A stretch of DNA of 44,858 nt from JBEHWX01 sp048498995 (GCA_048498995.1 JBEHWX010000043.1:1-44858), one strand, 5' to 3'; positions 1 through 8,798 are shown, counted from the stretch's first letter. The notes: generated by a model from the sequence alone, not told the origin. Numbers and translations: made by a program.

Positions 1-68
1 GAGAGGAAACCACCCCCTCCGAGGGCCTCCTCTCTCCTTCCCGGGCCGCTTGTGCTTCGGCGCATGTG

Positions 69-449
69 TCACTCGCCGATGATCGCGGCAATGGCCCCCG
101 CGGGATCCTGGATCACGCAGAAATTCTGGTGCCCCATCTTGCGCGGTCCGTCGATGATCCTCCCTCCGAGCTCGACACATCGTGCGGCGCTGCGCTCTAC
201 ATTCTCGACCGAGAAATAGGTGAGCCACTGCGGCGGCACGTTGGCGTTCGTCCCACGCGCATGGCAGACGCCGGTCACGCCGGTGCCGTCCGGCGTGGAC
301 ATCACATAGTCGTCGTATTCTCCCATGGAGTGGGGGCTCCGGACGAGTCCCACGACCTCTCCGTAGAAGTCCGCGATCTCCTCCGCGTTCTCGACCGTCA
401 GGTCGGTCCAGACGATGGTGCCGACCTGGGGCTGCATGGTGTCGCTCAT
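69..449 (-). CDS. VOC-family (glyoxalase/bleomycin-resistance fold) protein
   Basis: This 126-residue protein has the size and pattern of a single VOC module pair. It opens with a beta-strand segment (GTIVWTDLTV), followed by an AEEIADFYGEVVGL helix and a second half beginning WLTYFSVENV and ending IQDPAGAIAAIIGE, the usual FQDPDGN-type end of the fold. VOC proteins bind a divalent metal and act as lyases, isomerases, dioxygenases or drug-binding proteins; the substrate cannot be read from sequence. The ATG at 447-449 is chosen because it gives the full first strand. A second in-frame ATG lies four codons in. A TATCTTCA box on the minus strand at 495-502, 46 bases upstream, could be its -7 element. 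It lies downstream of the Rieske gene on the same strand. Fold confident, function unknown. Confidence 0.8.
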   Translation of the reverse strand: MSDTMQPQVGTIVWTDLTVENAEEIADFYGEVVGLVRSPHSMGEYDDYVMSTPDGTGVTGVCHARGTNANVPPQWLTYFSVENVERSAARCVELGGRIIDGPRKMGHQNFCVIQDPAGAIAAIIGE

Positions 450-523
450 GATGATCCGTGTTTGTTGCGTGAGCCGATCGTTTCGAGGGGGCCGTGAAGA
501 TAGGAATGCCCCGGAGAGATCTC

Positions 524-976
524 CTACTCGGTCACCGTCACCATCCCGCGCGCCCGATCGTACGTCACGCGATAGCGCTTCAGCGGACGCGTGGCCGGAT
601 CGTGGAGCACGTTGCCATGCAGGTCGAAGGTCGATTCATGACAGGTGCAGGTGATGATTCCACCGACCGGGGAACGGAGCGGACAGCCCATGTGCGTGCA
701 GAGCGTCGAGATCGCTTCATACATTCCGTCCTCGATTCTCACGATCAGGATCGGGGCGCCATCGGTTCCGTCGGTTGGCGTCATCAGCCACGCCCCGTCG
801 GTTGTGAGGGTGGTCACGTCGAAGGTGGCGCTGAAGCTGCCCGGCTCCGGCAGGAGCACGCTCGAGCGGCATCCGCCGAGGGCGGGGAGGAGCACCGCAG
901 CGGCCCCGGCGGCTCGCAGACAGCTCCTGAGCAGCTCGCGACGGCTCGTGCTCATCGCGTCGAACGAGTCCTTCAT
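524..976 (-). CDS. Rieske [2Fe-2S] protein with Tat-type lipoprotein signal
   Basis: A 150-residue protein with a full Rieske cluster-binding motif. C93 and H95 (CTHMGC) and C110 and H113 (CTCH) are the expected ligands, while C98 and C112 fit the disulfide pair typical of cytochrome bc1/b6f-type Rieske domains. The N-terminus reads SRRELL (twin Arg at 12-13), then a hydrophobic stretch ending LPALGGC, so it looks like a Tat substrate lipidated at C36. This would place the folded cluster outside the inner membrane. The start at 976 is supported by GGAGG four bases upstream (981-985 on the plus strand). The reading frame stays open further upstream to 1189 but shows no protein-like character there. 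No cytochrome b or other complex III gene is nearby, so a role in bc1 is unproven; it could be a stand-alone electron carrier or oxidoreductase partner. Confidence 0.88.
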   Translation of the reverse strand: MKDSFDAMSTSRRELLRSCLRAAGAAAVLLPALGGCRSSVLLPEPGSFSATFDVTTLTTDGAWLMTPTDGTDGAPILIVRIEDGMYEAISTLCTHMGCPLRSPVGGIITCTCHESTFDLHGNVLHDPATRPLKRYRVTYDRARGMVTVTE

Positions 977-1106
977 CTTGCCTCCGTGCACATCGACCGG
1001 TGCCCGGAAGAGGGTCCGGTCCGGGTGATGAAAATGTCGCGCCCACACTGTCGCCGAATGTCGATTCGAAGTAACTTCTCGCCTTCCACATAACCCGGAG
1101 ACCAGT

Positions 1107-1568
1107 ATGAGCGATGCTTCTTCCGACGCCAACGAGACCGCCGAGCCTGACCTGTTGTCGCAGGAGGTGGAGCCGACCCTGGGCAACATCGCCTTCTGGT
1201 GCTCGGATTTCGATGCGATGCGGCGCTTCTACAGCGAGATCATCGGACTGCCCGAGCGAGCCGCCGGCGAGCGTCCGCGCAAATGGGTCTTCTATGGCGA
1301 CATGACATTTTCCTTCTCCCTGAATCAGGCGGAGATCGCGCCGCATGACGAAGGGTGGACCCGGTGTCCGCGCGACCCATCGATTGGCGACAACTGGCGT
1401 CCATACATCACCTTCTACGTTCCGGATCTTCAAGCGACGATCGCGCGTGCCCGTCAGGCCGGCGCGCCGCTGCATTCCGATGAGCCCTTCTCGCTCGGGG
1501 AAGGTTTCGGCTGGTCGATCGAGATGAAGGACCCCGACGGCAATGCCGTTGCCGTTACCCAACGATGA
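1107..1568 (+). CDS. VOC-family (glyoxalase-like) protein
   Basis: This 153-residue protein has a polar N-terminal extension of about 22 residues followed by a VOC fold. It begins LGNIAFWCSDFDAMRRFYSEIIGLP, which is the classic first strand plus helix, and it ends WSIEMKDPDGNAVAVTQR, with the DPDGN turn before the last strand. The middle YITFYVPDLQATIARARQAGAP matches the start of the second half. The ATG at 1107 follows CGGAGACCAGT, a good ribosome-binding site. It is divergent from the Rieske gene (130-base spacer) and is followed almost directly by the aldolase-like gene: its stop ends at 1568 and the next start is at 1576, so the two are probably cotranscribed. A metal-dependent isomerase or lyase on the same pathway is possible, but no substrate can be named. 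Confidence 0.85.
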   Translation: MSDASSDANETAEPDLLSQEVEPTLGNIAFWCSDFDAMRRFYSEIIGLPERAAGERPRKWVFYGDMTFSFSLNQAEIAPHDEGWTRCPRDPSIGDNWRPYITFYVPDLQATIARARQAGAPLHSDEPFSLGEGFGWSIEMKDPDGNAVAVTQR

Positions 1569-1575
1569 GGTGAGG

Positions 1576-2694
1576 ATGCTGTCGCGCACGAACGACGGTG
1601 ATGACGCCGCATGGAGCCAGGCCGGCGGACTGCCGGTTCCCCCGACATGGGTGCTCGATCGGCTGGCGCGGGGGCTGGTGATTCCCGCGCACCCGCTCGC
1701 GCTCACTGAGCGACGGACGCTCGATCCGGTCCGCCAGCGAGCGCTGACACGCTATTATCACGCGGCGGGTGTCGGTGGCGTTGCGGTCGGCGTGCATACC
1801 ACCCAGTTCCAGATCCGTGAGCCGGAGCATGGGCTCCTCGAGCCGGTGCTTACCCTTGCCGCGGAGACGATCCGGGATCTCGACAGGGTCTCGAACCGAC
1901 GCACCCTGCTGATCGCCGGCGTCTGCGGTCGGACTCCCCAGGCGCTGGAGGAGGCGCGTCTGGCGCGCCGTCTCGGCTATCATGCCGGGCTCCTTTCGCT
2001 CGCCGCGCTGGCCGGCGCCGATGACGACGAGCTTATCGAGCATGCCATGGCGGTCGCCGAGGAGCTTCCGCTCGTCGGGTTCTATCTGCAGCCGGCCGTG
2101 GGCGGACGGGTTCTCTCGGTCGATTTCTGGCGCCACTTCGCGGCGATTCCGAACGTGGTCGCCATCAAGATCGCCCCGTTCAATCGCTATCGGACCCTGG
2201 ATGTGCTCCGGGGCGTCGCCGAGTCGGGACGTGCCGCGGAGGTCGCATTGTATACCGGCAATGACGACGCGATCGTTGCCGATCTCGTGACGCCGCACCG
2301 CGTGATGGTGGAGGGGAGGGACGTCTCGCTGGAGATCGTCGGCGGGCTGCTGGGGCATTGGGCCTGCTGGACCCGGAGTGCCGTGGATCTACTGGAGCGG
2401 TGCCGCGAGGCGAGGCGCTCCGGCGCGATCCCCGCCGCGCTCCTCGCGCTCGGCGCGCGCGTCACCGACAGCAACGGGGCGTTCTTCGACGCCCGACATG
2501 ATTTCGCCGGATCGATCGCCGGCATCCACGAAGTGCTGCGCCGGCAGGGGCTGCTGGCCAACATTCATTGTCTCGACCCGCAAGAAGGACTCTCGCCCGG
2601 GCAGTCCGCGGAGATCGATCGCGTGGTCCGCTCCTACCCGGAGCTCGCCGACGACGAGTTCGTCCGCGAGCATCTGGATGAGTGGCTCTCCTGA
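1576..2694 (+). CDS. Dihydrodipicolinate synthase-like (DapA/NAL superfamily) aldolase
   Basis: A 372-residue protein of the DapA/N-acetylneuraminate lyase TIM-barrel superfamily, longer than the usual 290-310 residues. Visible landmarks are RGLVIPAHPLALTE near the N-terminus, GVGGVAVGVHTTQF for the first barrel strands, a strand with FYLQPA where the active-site Tyr is expected, and NVVAIKIAPFNRY carrying the lysine that would form the Schiff base with the keto-acid substrate. I recall this HPLAL/HTTQF subfamily from acidobacterial and planctomycete genomes, usually annotated only as dihydrodipicolinate synthase family. It is unlikely to be the lysine-biosynthesis DapA. The start at 1576 follows GAGGTGAGG directly; an earlier ATG at 1543 overlaps the upstream VOC gene. 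A Gfo/Idh/MocA oxidoreductase starts 67 bases downstream. A role in sugar-acid breakdown is inferred. Confidence 0.82.
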   Translation: MLSRTNDGDDAAWSQAGGLPVPPTWVLDRLARGLVIPAHPLALTERRTLDPVRQRALTRYYHAAGVGGVAVGVHTTQFQIREPEHGLLEPVLTLAAETIRDLDRVSNRRTLLIAGVCGRTPQALEEARLARRLGYHAGLLSLAALAGADDDELIEHAMAVAEELPLVGFYLQPAVGGRVLSVDFWRHFAAIPNVVAIKIAPFNRYRTLDVLRGVAESGRAAEVALYTGNDDAIVADLVTPHRVMVEGRDVSLEIVGGLLGHWACWTRSAVDLLERCREARRSGAIPAALLALGARVTDSNGAFFDARHDFAGSIAGIHEVLRRQGLLANIHCLDPQEGLSPGQSAEIDRVVRSYPELADDEFVREHLDEWLS

Positions 2695-2761
2695 GCGACT
2701 GTCGTGTTCCGGAGATCCCGACACGGACATTCCTACACAGACTTTCCGACATACGAGGACC

Positions 2762-3733
2762 ATGGCATATCGGATCGGCATTATCGGCTGCGGCGCCATC
2801 GCGGTCGAGCATCTGGAGGCGATCAGGGAGGTTGAGGGGCTCGAGCCGTTCGCCTACTGCGACATTGCGCAGGAGCGGGCCCGGGCGCTCCTCGACCGGT
2901 TCGGCGGCGCCTACGCCACCGACGACGTCGGCCTGATGATGGCCGACGATCGGGTCGACGCGGTCTACATCTGTACCTACCACGACACGCACCTGCCATT
3001 CGCGCTGGCCGCCTGCGAGGCGGGGAAGCACGTGATGATGGAGAAGCCGATGGATCTGTCCGTCGATGGCTGTCGGCGGATCGGCGAGGCGGTCGAGGAG
3101 AGCGGCGTCACTCTGATGACCGCGTTCAAGCTTCATTATTACCCGATGGTGGAGCGCGCGCGTCAGTTCCTTCCCGAACCCGTCGTGGTGACCGCGCAGG
3201 TCTTCGACGCGCGCTGGCCGGATGAGTTCTGGGCGCAGGATCCGGTAAAGGGAGGCGGGAACGTGCAGTCTCAGGGATGCCACGCGATGGATCTGATCTG
3301 CTATCTGAACGGCTCCGAGCCGCGTACCGTGCATGCCGAGGGGGGAGTCTTCTCGCACGGAGCGGAGTCGCCGATCGACACCATCACCGCGACGGTCCGG
3401 TTCGCGAACGGACGTATCGGCTCGGTCACGATCGGCGATTGCGGACAGACGCCGCTTCTCTCGAAATTCTCCGCGCAGCTCGTTGGTGGTGGGCGCTCGG
3501 TGCACCTGCACGATCGCCTTCGCCGCGGCCATTTCTTCGACGGCGAGTCCTCCGAGGAAATGATCGACGCGCGTGAGCTCGGGATGATCGAGGAAAATCG
3601 TCGCTTCGTGGAGGCGCTTCGTACCGCGACGCCTCCGCCGACGACGCACCGTCACGGCCTTCGCGCCACCGCCATGATCGCCGCGGCCTTCGCGTCGATC
3701 AGAACCGGCCAGCCTCAGCCGGTGGCATCGTGA
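2762..3733 (+). CDS. Gfo/Idh/MocA-family NAD(P)-dependent oxidoreductase
   Basis: A 323-residue protein with an N-terminal Rossmann fold (RIGIIGCGAIAVEH, GxGxxA-type) and the family hallmark MMEKPM, whose lysine is part of the EKP active-site motif. It also carries the second-domain segment GGGNVQSQGCHAMDLICYLNG, whose CHAMDL histidine region matches the expected catalytic face. Family members oxidise or reduce hydroxyls of sugars, inositols and related compounds with NAD(P). The start at 2762 puts the nucleotide-binding strand at the extreme N-terminus, as is normal; the frame is open further upstream only because it overlaps the previous gene in another frame. It sits between the aldolase-like gene and the FG-GAP repeat gene on one strand, with short spacers. 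The substrate is unknown, but a shared sugar-derivative pathway with the aldolase is a reasonable inference. Confidence 0.88.
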   Translation: MAYRIGIIGCGAIAVEHLEAIREVEGLEPFAYCDIAQERARALLDRFGGAYATDDVGLMMADDRVDAVYICTYHDTHLPFALAACEAGKHVMMEKPMDLSVDGCRRIGEAVEESGVTLMTAFKLHYYPMVERARQFLPEPVVVTAQVFDARWPDEFWAQDPVKGGGNVQSQGCHAMDLICYLNGSEPRTVHAEGGVFSHGAESPIDTITATVRFANGRIGSVTIGDCGQTPLLSKFSAQLVGGGRSVHLHDRLRRGHFFDGESSEEMIDARELGMIEENRRFVEALRTATPPPTTHRHGLRATAMIAAAFASIRTGQPQPVAS

Positions 3734-3797
3734 GCAATCCAATTTCACGTGTCCCGGGCATCGGGCGCGACTTCATGCGAACTCCCTTCACCCGCCG

Positions 3798-6578
3798 ATG
3801 AACCAGCAGGAGCTCGACACGCCCGGCCTCTGGCCGATGTATCGCCGCGACGCGCGGTTGAGTGGCCACCAGCCGCTGCCGGGCGCCATCAAGCGTCCGC
3901 GCGTCGCGTGGCGCCATTATCTCGGTGGGGCGATCTTCGACGCACGTATCGTCGATGTGGCCGGCCGCCGTCTGATGCTCCTCATCTACGGAGGGTGCGT
4001 AATGGCGCACGGCGTGGATGGCGCCGTCATCTGGTCGAGCGTGCCGCTCGGCATCGATTCGATCATCGGCGTGGAGGATGTCGACCGCGACGGTCGCGTG
4101 GAGATCGTCGCCACCGACGGCAAGAGCATCTATCTGCTCGATGCCTCCACCGGCGCGCTCCTCTGGCGCGAGTACGTGGGGCCGCCATTTTCGACCGGAT
4201 TTTTTCATACCGGCGCGCTGCTGCATCATTTTCCGCAGGTCGGTCCCGGCATGCAGCTCGTGGTGGGGCTTATAAGCTCGCGCGACGTCCTCCTGTTCGA
4301 TTTTTCTCCCGGCGCCGAGCATGCCGAGCGGCGGCATATTCTCTGGATGGATGATTTTTTCCATCCCACGGTTCTCGTCGCCGACCTGGACGGCGATGGC
4401 GTCGACGAGTTGATCGTGACCAAGTACTGCGCGATCTACACGTTCGACCCGGTCACCGGAGAGATGAAGGATGAATGCCGCTGGGAAACCGGCGGCGTGG
4501 CGCGCAGGAACTACGGTCTCTTTCAGGTGGTCGACGTCGACGGAGATGGAAATCTCGATCTCGTGGTCTACTCCACGCTCGTCTCGCGTCATGTGGCGGT
4601 GATTGCGAACGCCGGTGGCGGACGTCTGGCGCCGCGCTGGGACCGGTTTCTCGAGCATGCGTATCCGCACGACGAAAAGGAGCTTCGCTACACCTTCAAC
4701 TCCACGGTCGATCTCGATGGCGACGGCCGGCTCGAGATCGCGATCAGCACATACAACGACGTCGAGGAGGGGCGATGGCACCTGGAATTTCTCGACGCGC
4801 TCACCGGCGATGCGCTCGATCGCATTCCGGATCTCTATCTACGCGGCATTCAGCGCATCGCTGACGAATCGGTGATCTTTGCGAGCGTCGAACGGGAGCG
4901 CGTGCCGTCGGAATCGGGGACGCTCGTCGCGCTGGTTTGGTCGCGCGAGGGAGCGCGTGAGCGGTGGAGAATGGAGGGAGGGAGCTTCATCGGGCGCTTC
5001 CGCGGCGTCGGCACCACCGAGACGATCATGCGTCCGGAGTTTCCGCCCGCCGATGAGATCTGGTGCGAGCTGATCGACGGCGCGCCGACGATACCGCTGC
5101 GGCTCGAAGGCGGCGCGCTGGCGCTTCTGCGTGTTGCGTCGGATGCGTGGCGCGTCGAGCCTGTTCCCTGCGCCGAGGGATCTGTCGCCATTCTCGCGAT
5201 CGCCGACCTCGACGACGACGGACGCACGGAGATCCTGATCTCCGCCGCCAGCGGCATCGTGACGGCGCTGCGGGCCGATGGCTCCACGCTCTGCGCGTTC
5301 CAGATCGGCATCCGCTCCCGTTACGGCGCGCTCTATTTCGCTTCGAAGGTCCCGATCACGCCGGTCGTGTTCGCCGACGGCAACGAGCGCTACTGCGCCG
5401 TGCCGGATGCCGGAACGAAGCTCCACCTGCTCACGTGGGATGGCGGGGCGTCAGCGCCGACAACGACCGCAACATTCGAGGGGCGCGGGCGGATCGGACC
5501 GGAGGAAGCGCATCACAGCGTGATCGCGCATCGCATCGATGGCAAGAGCGTGGTTCTGAGCGGCGCGGTCGGCGATGGTGAAGCCGCCCTGCGCGCGCAT
5601 GGTGTCGACGGCGTCGAGGTCGCGCGCTGGAGTGTTCCCGGCCTGCCGGCCGCGCCGCGCGTTCCCTGGGGGCGTACCGGCATTCACGATTTTCTTCCGG
5701 TGCGCATCGGCGGTCGCGAGCGGATGATCATTTCCGGATATCGCTCCGTCTCGATGAACTCCGAGCATACATGGTGTCTCGATGCCGACCGCGGCGAAGT
5801 GATGTGGAAGCTCCGCTACGTGGCCGACGAGATCGAGGGGAGCGGGGAGACCAGCGAGGAGGGACGCGGCTTCGGCCCCTGGAACGCGATGACGATCGCC
5901 GGCCGGGACAGGGATGAGCTCTGGTTCCTGGCGAAGGACACCATGTGCCAGATCGATCCGGAGTCCGGCGCGCTCGTGCACCGTCCCTGGCAATTGCGAC
6001 CGTACAACACCGCCGATCTTCGTCGCCGCGCGATGACGATGGATGATTTTTCCGCCTATGGAAGCCTCGCGCCGATCGACGTGGATGGCGATGGAGAGGA
6101 GGAGCTTCTGTTCCAGGCCAACTACGGGGGCTTCGGCGTAATGGACCGTCGCCACGCGATGCGATGGTGGCGGAGCGCGCCGCTTTCCTCCCTCACCGGC
6201 GGCATGGCCGGCGTGGCCGACGTCGATGGCGACGGCGTTCCCGAGATCGGCATCGGCTATGCCGACGGTGCGTTCGTCTGCTATTGCGCCGATACCGGCG
6301 AGGAGAAATGGCGGCTGCATCTCGGCTCCGTCCCGAGCGACGTAATCACCTGCGATATCGACGGGGACGGCGCCATCGAGTTCGTGATCGCGACACGCGG
6401 CGGCGAGCTGATTGCCGCCGGGCCATCGCGCAACGGCAGTCCGATCATCAAGTGGCGGATGCGATTTCCCTCCGGACTCGGTCCTCCCGTCGCGGCCGAC
6501 CTCGACGGCGACGGCCGTTCGGAGATCCTGGTCGTCTGCGGCGACGGATATCTCTATGGGATCGGAGCCGAGGAGTGA
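3798..6578 (+). CDS. Large FG-GAP/VCBS beta-propeller protein with nine calcium loops
   Basis: A 926-residue protein made of beta-propeller blades. At least nine D-x-D-x-DG calcium-loop motifs can be read, among them DVDRDG, DLDGDGVDEL, DVDGDGNLDL, DLDGDGRLEI, DLDDDGRTEI, DVDGDGVPEI and DLDGDGRSEI, each followed by a short strand as in FG-GAP/VCBS repeats. Interspersed PQQ-like blades (IYLLDASTGALLWRE, CADTGEEKWRLHLG) suggest a mixed propeller. Such proteins are usually extracellular and bind ligands or partners. Here the N-terminus (MNQQELDTPGLWPMYRR) has no signal peptide, and no alternative upstream in-frame start restores one. No C-terminal sorting domain is visible. It lies 64 bases after the oxidoreductase and 63 bases before the membrane protein gene. 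Function is unknown: possibly a sugar- or polymer-binding propeller, possibly an unusual cytoplasmic or non-classically exported protein. Confidence 0.85.
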   Translation: MNQQELDTPGLWPMYRRDARLSGHQPLPGAIKRPRVAWRHYLGGAIFDARIVDVAGRRLMLLIYGGCVMAHGVDGAVIWSSVPLGIDSIIGVEDVDRDGRVEIVATDGKSIYLLDASTGALLWREYVGPPFSTGFFHTGALLHHFPQVGPGMQLVVGLISSRDVLLFDFSPGAEHAERRHILWMDDFFHPTVLVADLDGDGVDELIVTKYCAIYTFDPVTGEMKDECRWETGGVARRNYGLFQVVDVDGDGNLDLVVYSTLVSRHVAVIANAGGGRLAPRWDRFLEHAYPHDEKELRYTFNSTVDLDGDGRLEIAISTYNDVEEGRWHLEFLDALTGDALDRIPDLYLRGIQRIADESVIFASVERERVPSESGTLVALVWSREGARERWRMEGGSFIGRFRGVGTTETIMRPEFPPADEIWCELIDGAPTIPLRLEGGALALLRVASDAWRVEPVPCAEGSVAILAIADLDDDGRTEILISAASGIVTALRADGSTLCAFQIGIRSRYGALYFASKVPITPVVFADGNERYCAVPDAGTKLHLLTWDGGASAPTTTATFEGRGRIGPEEAHHSVIAHRIDGKSVVLSGAVGDGEAALRAHGVDGVEVARWSVPGLPAAPRVPWGRTGIHDFLPVRIGGRERMIISGYRSVSMNSEHTWCLDADRGEVMWKLRYVADEIEGSGETSEEGRGFGPWNAMTIAGRDRDELWFLAKDTMCQIDPESGALVHRPWQLRPYNTADLRRRAMTMDDFSAYGSLAPIDVDGDGEEELLFQANYGGFGVMDRRHAMRWWRSAPLSSLTGGMAGVADVDGDGVPEIGIGYADGAFVCYCADTGEEKWRLHLGSVPSDVITCDIDGDGAIEFVIATRGGELIAAGPSRNGSPIIKWRMRFPSGLGPPVAADLDGDGRSEILVVCGDGYLYGIGAEE

Positions 6579-6641
6579 GCGACCGGTGAGGCGCGCGGCG
6601 ACCGCTGCGCACGTATCGACACTACATGGCATGCAACGCTC

Positions 6642-7997
6642 ATGATTACGCAACCCGCATCCGAAGACGCATCCCCGGAGGAACACGCCGATGAGCGGCG
6701 CGCGCTTCGTCGCGCCACGTACGGGGTGATCGCCGTCGGATTGCTGATTCAGATCTTTCTCGGAGCGCGCTCCTGGATCGGTGGCGACCAGGTGACGCTG
6801 CTCCGGCTCGGAGAGGATTTCGCCGCGACCGGCCATCTGCATCCGATCGCCAAGGCGATGTCGGGGGGTGGGGCGATTCCTGGATCGCTGCTGCAGATCC
6901 TGATCGGTCTGCCGTTGATGATCTGGCGCGATTACCATGCGCCGCTCATCATGATCGGTCTGTTCGATCTTGCCGCGGTGCTGTTGCTCGTCGCGGTGGC
7001 GCGCGAGGCGCTTGGGGAGCGGTTCGCGTTATTGTTCGCGGTGTTGTACTGGCTTTCTCCCTGGCGCACCTACCACTCCGGATTTCTCTGGGAGCCGACG
7101 TTCATATTTCTTCCGGCCGCGCTCCATCTCTGGTCCTGCTGGAAGCTCCGCGATCGCGCCGCATTTCTTCCCTCGATGCTGCTGGCCGCCTCGCTGGTAT
7201 GGGCGGTGCAGATTCACGGATCGTTTCTGGTGCTGGTGATCATCACGCCGATACTTCTGCTGCGCCGCCGGATCAGGCTCGGCATTTCCGGCGCCGTGGT
7301 TGGCATGTTGCTCGGCGGGCTCACGCTGGTGCCGACACTCCTGGCCTGGCTCGATGGAACGCTTCCGTCGAGTCTTCCACGCGAGGGATTTATCGGCTAT
7401 GGTCTGGTGAAGGTGGCGCCGCTGCTGAAGGGGGTGATCTACTGGTTCCGACTCGGCTCGCTCGATATCGGCGATCCGCTGAAGCAGACGGTATTTCTCG
7501 ACTCCGGCTGGCGTGCCGCGCATTCGTGGGGGAACCTGGCCGCGATCGGCGTGTACATTCTCTGGAGCCTGCTCGTGCTCACGATCGCGCTCAGCATCTG
7601 GTGCTCCTGGTGGTTTTTCAGATCCCGTCGCGTGGCGGCGCCCGACGATGCCAGGGAAGCGTCGCGCGCGTGGATTCGCGACTACGCCGGCGCCGCGCTG
7701 ATCGCGCTTCTCTGCTCGGCGGCGCTCGCGCCGTTCACGCTCCAGGGTTGGCATGTGATCGTTGCTCTGCACGCGGCGTGTATGCCGGCGGCGGTCTGGG
7801 GTGTCGATCATTGGGAGAAGGTGACCGGTCGCTTCCGTCCGGTGGTTGCCGGCATCATCGTCCTGCAGATCGCGACGATCGTCGTCGTGGGCTTCGGCAA
7901 TGCGATATTCCGGTTCGACGCGACGCCGCGCGAGCTCGGTGAGCGTGGCAACCTCGAGGTCCTGAGGCCGATTCTGCCGAAGCATCCGCCGAAATGA
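6642..7997 (+). CDS. Polytopic membrane protein, GT-C/ArnT-like glycosyltransferase fold (tentative)
   Basis: A 451-residue integral membrane protein. After a charged cytoplasmic leader of about 27 residues comes the first membrane helix (ATYGVIAVGLLIQIFLGA), then an outside loop with an acidic residue (WIGGDQVTLLRLGEDF), then about nine further helices and a short C-terminal tail. A first loop containing Asp/Glu followed by many helices, including LLFAVLYWLSPWRTYHSGFLWEP, is the arrangement of GT-C enzymes (PMT/ArnT/GT39 group), which transfer sugars from polyprenyl-phosphate donors at the outer face of the inner membrane. I cannot confirm the catalytic residue, so the family call is tentative. 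No clear Shine-Dalgarno precedes the ATG at 6642. The gene follows the FG-GAP gene by 63 bases and may be its partner, perhaps by modifying it or an envelope glycan. Confidence 0.65.
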   Translation: MITQPASEDASPEEHADERRALRRATYGVIAVGLLIQIFLGARSWIGGDQVTLLRLGEDFAATGHLHPIAKAMSGGGAIPGSLLQILIGLPLMIWRDYHAPLIMIGLFDLAAVLLLVAVAREALGERFALLFAVLYWLSPWRTYHSGFLWEPTFIFLPAALHLWSCWKLRDRAAFLPSMLLAASLVWAVQIHGSFLVLVIITPILLLRRRIRLGISGAVVGMLLGGLTLVPTLLAWLDGTLPSSLPREGFIGYGLVKVAPLLKGVIYWFRLGSLDIGDPLKQTVFLDSGWRAAHSWGNLAAIGVYILWSLLVLTIALSIWCSWWFFRSRRVAAPDDAREASRAWIRDYAGAALIALLCSAALAPFTLQGWHVIVALHAACMPAAVWGVDHWEKVTGRFRPVVAGIIVLQIATIVVVGFGNAIFRFDATPRELGERGNLEVLRPILPKHPPK

Positions 7998-8063
7998 TCG
8001 GCGGTGCGTTCGGTCAGGCGATGCGCCGCCGCGTTATGACATCGCGTTCGTGACTTCGCATTC

Positions 8064-8798
8064 GTGGAGAGTCGAGAGCACGTGTTCCGTTCACTTCGAC
8101 GACATATCGAGCTTCCACCGGAGGATGTGATTCTCTGGGAGATAGAGACGTTCGGGTTCCTGCTCGATCATCTCGGCGGTTATCGTCATTTCCGCCGGCG
8201 TCGAATCCTCACGCCCGGCACCGATGATCTTCTCGTGCCGCACGACGGCACGGCCGAATCGGTTGGCCGGCTGCTGGAGCGTCTCAAGGATCTCGCGGGC
8301 CTGCTCGAATGGCCCGTGCGTCTGGAGCCGCGGCGCGAGCCGGTATATCCATCGTTTTGGTTCGACGCGGAGCATGGCGAGGGGGTGATCGCGCTTCCGG
8401 AGGGACGGAGGGATGCCCGTTCTCTCGTCGCTTCGCTTGGACTCGGACTCGGGGCATTTGTTATCGAGGCGCTCAGGAGCGATCTGCCGGGTGGGGAGGA
8501 TATGCGCGGCTCGGTCGCGGAGCTCTGCGGCGTGTTCCTCGGCTTCGGGATCTTCATCGCCGGCGGGCGGCGCAACGGACGCTCCGGCGAGGGGGAGATG
8601 TTCGAGTTGCGCCAGCCGGAGCTGATCTACGCGGTTGGAATGTTCATGGCGCTGCTGGGATATTCGGTGCGCGGGATCCTCCGGTATTTCGACCGCGACT
8701 CCCGCGCGCTGCTTCGCGAGGTGGAGCGGGATCTTGCCGGCCGCTGGGCCTCGGAGCTGGAATCGCTACGCCAGCTCGTGCCGACCGAGGAGCTGTGA
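8064..8798 (+). CDS. Conserved-type protein of unknown function, possibly an inactive metalloprotease relative
   Basis: A 244-residue protein starting with GTG at 8064 (another GTG at 8082 is possible; neither has a strong ribosome-binding site). The N-terminal half is soluble and rich in Arg and Glu. The C-terminal half has glycine-rich hydrophobic stretches: SLVASLGLGLGAFVIEAL, ELCGVFLGFGIFIAGG and ELIYAVGMFMALLGYS. From memory, the layout resembles hypothetical proteins in which a zinc-type HExxH helix is followed by an acidic LTDLLTVFLGLGIF segment and a GYALALF helix. Here the HExxH position reads GLGLG, so if related, the metal site is lost. It could equally be a membrane-associated protein with two hairpins. 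It follows the membrane protein gene by 66 bases on the same strand. Function unknown. Confidence 0.6.
   Translation: MESREHVFRSLRRHIELPPEDVILWEIETFGFLLDHLGGYRHFRRRRILTPGTDDLLVPHDGTAESVGRLLERLKDLAGLLEWPVRLEPRREPVYPSFWFDAEHGEGVIALPEGRRDARSLVASLGLGLGAFVIEALRSDLPGGEDMRGSVAELCGVFLGFGIFIAGGRRNGRSGEGEMFELRQPELIYAVGMFMALLGYSVRGILRYFDRDSRALLREVERDLAGRWASELESLRQLVPTEEL

Noticed and set aside
1..34. Inverted repeat GAGAGGA (1-7)/TCCTCTC (28-34) as terminator of the first VOC gene
   Set aside because: Seven-base arms with a 20-base loop and no U-run at the window edge are too weak to call.
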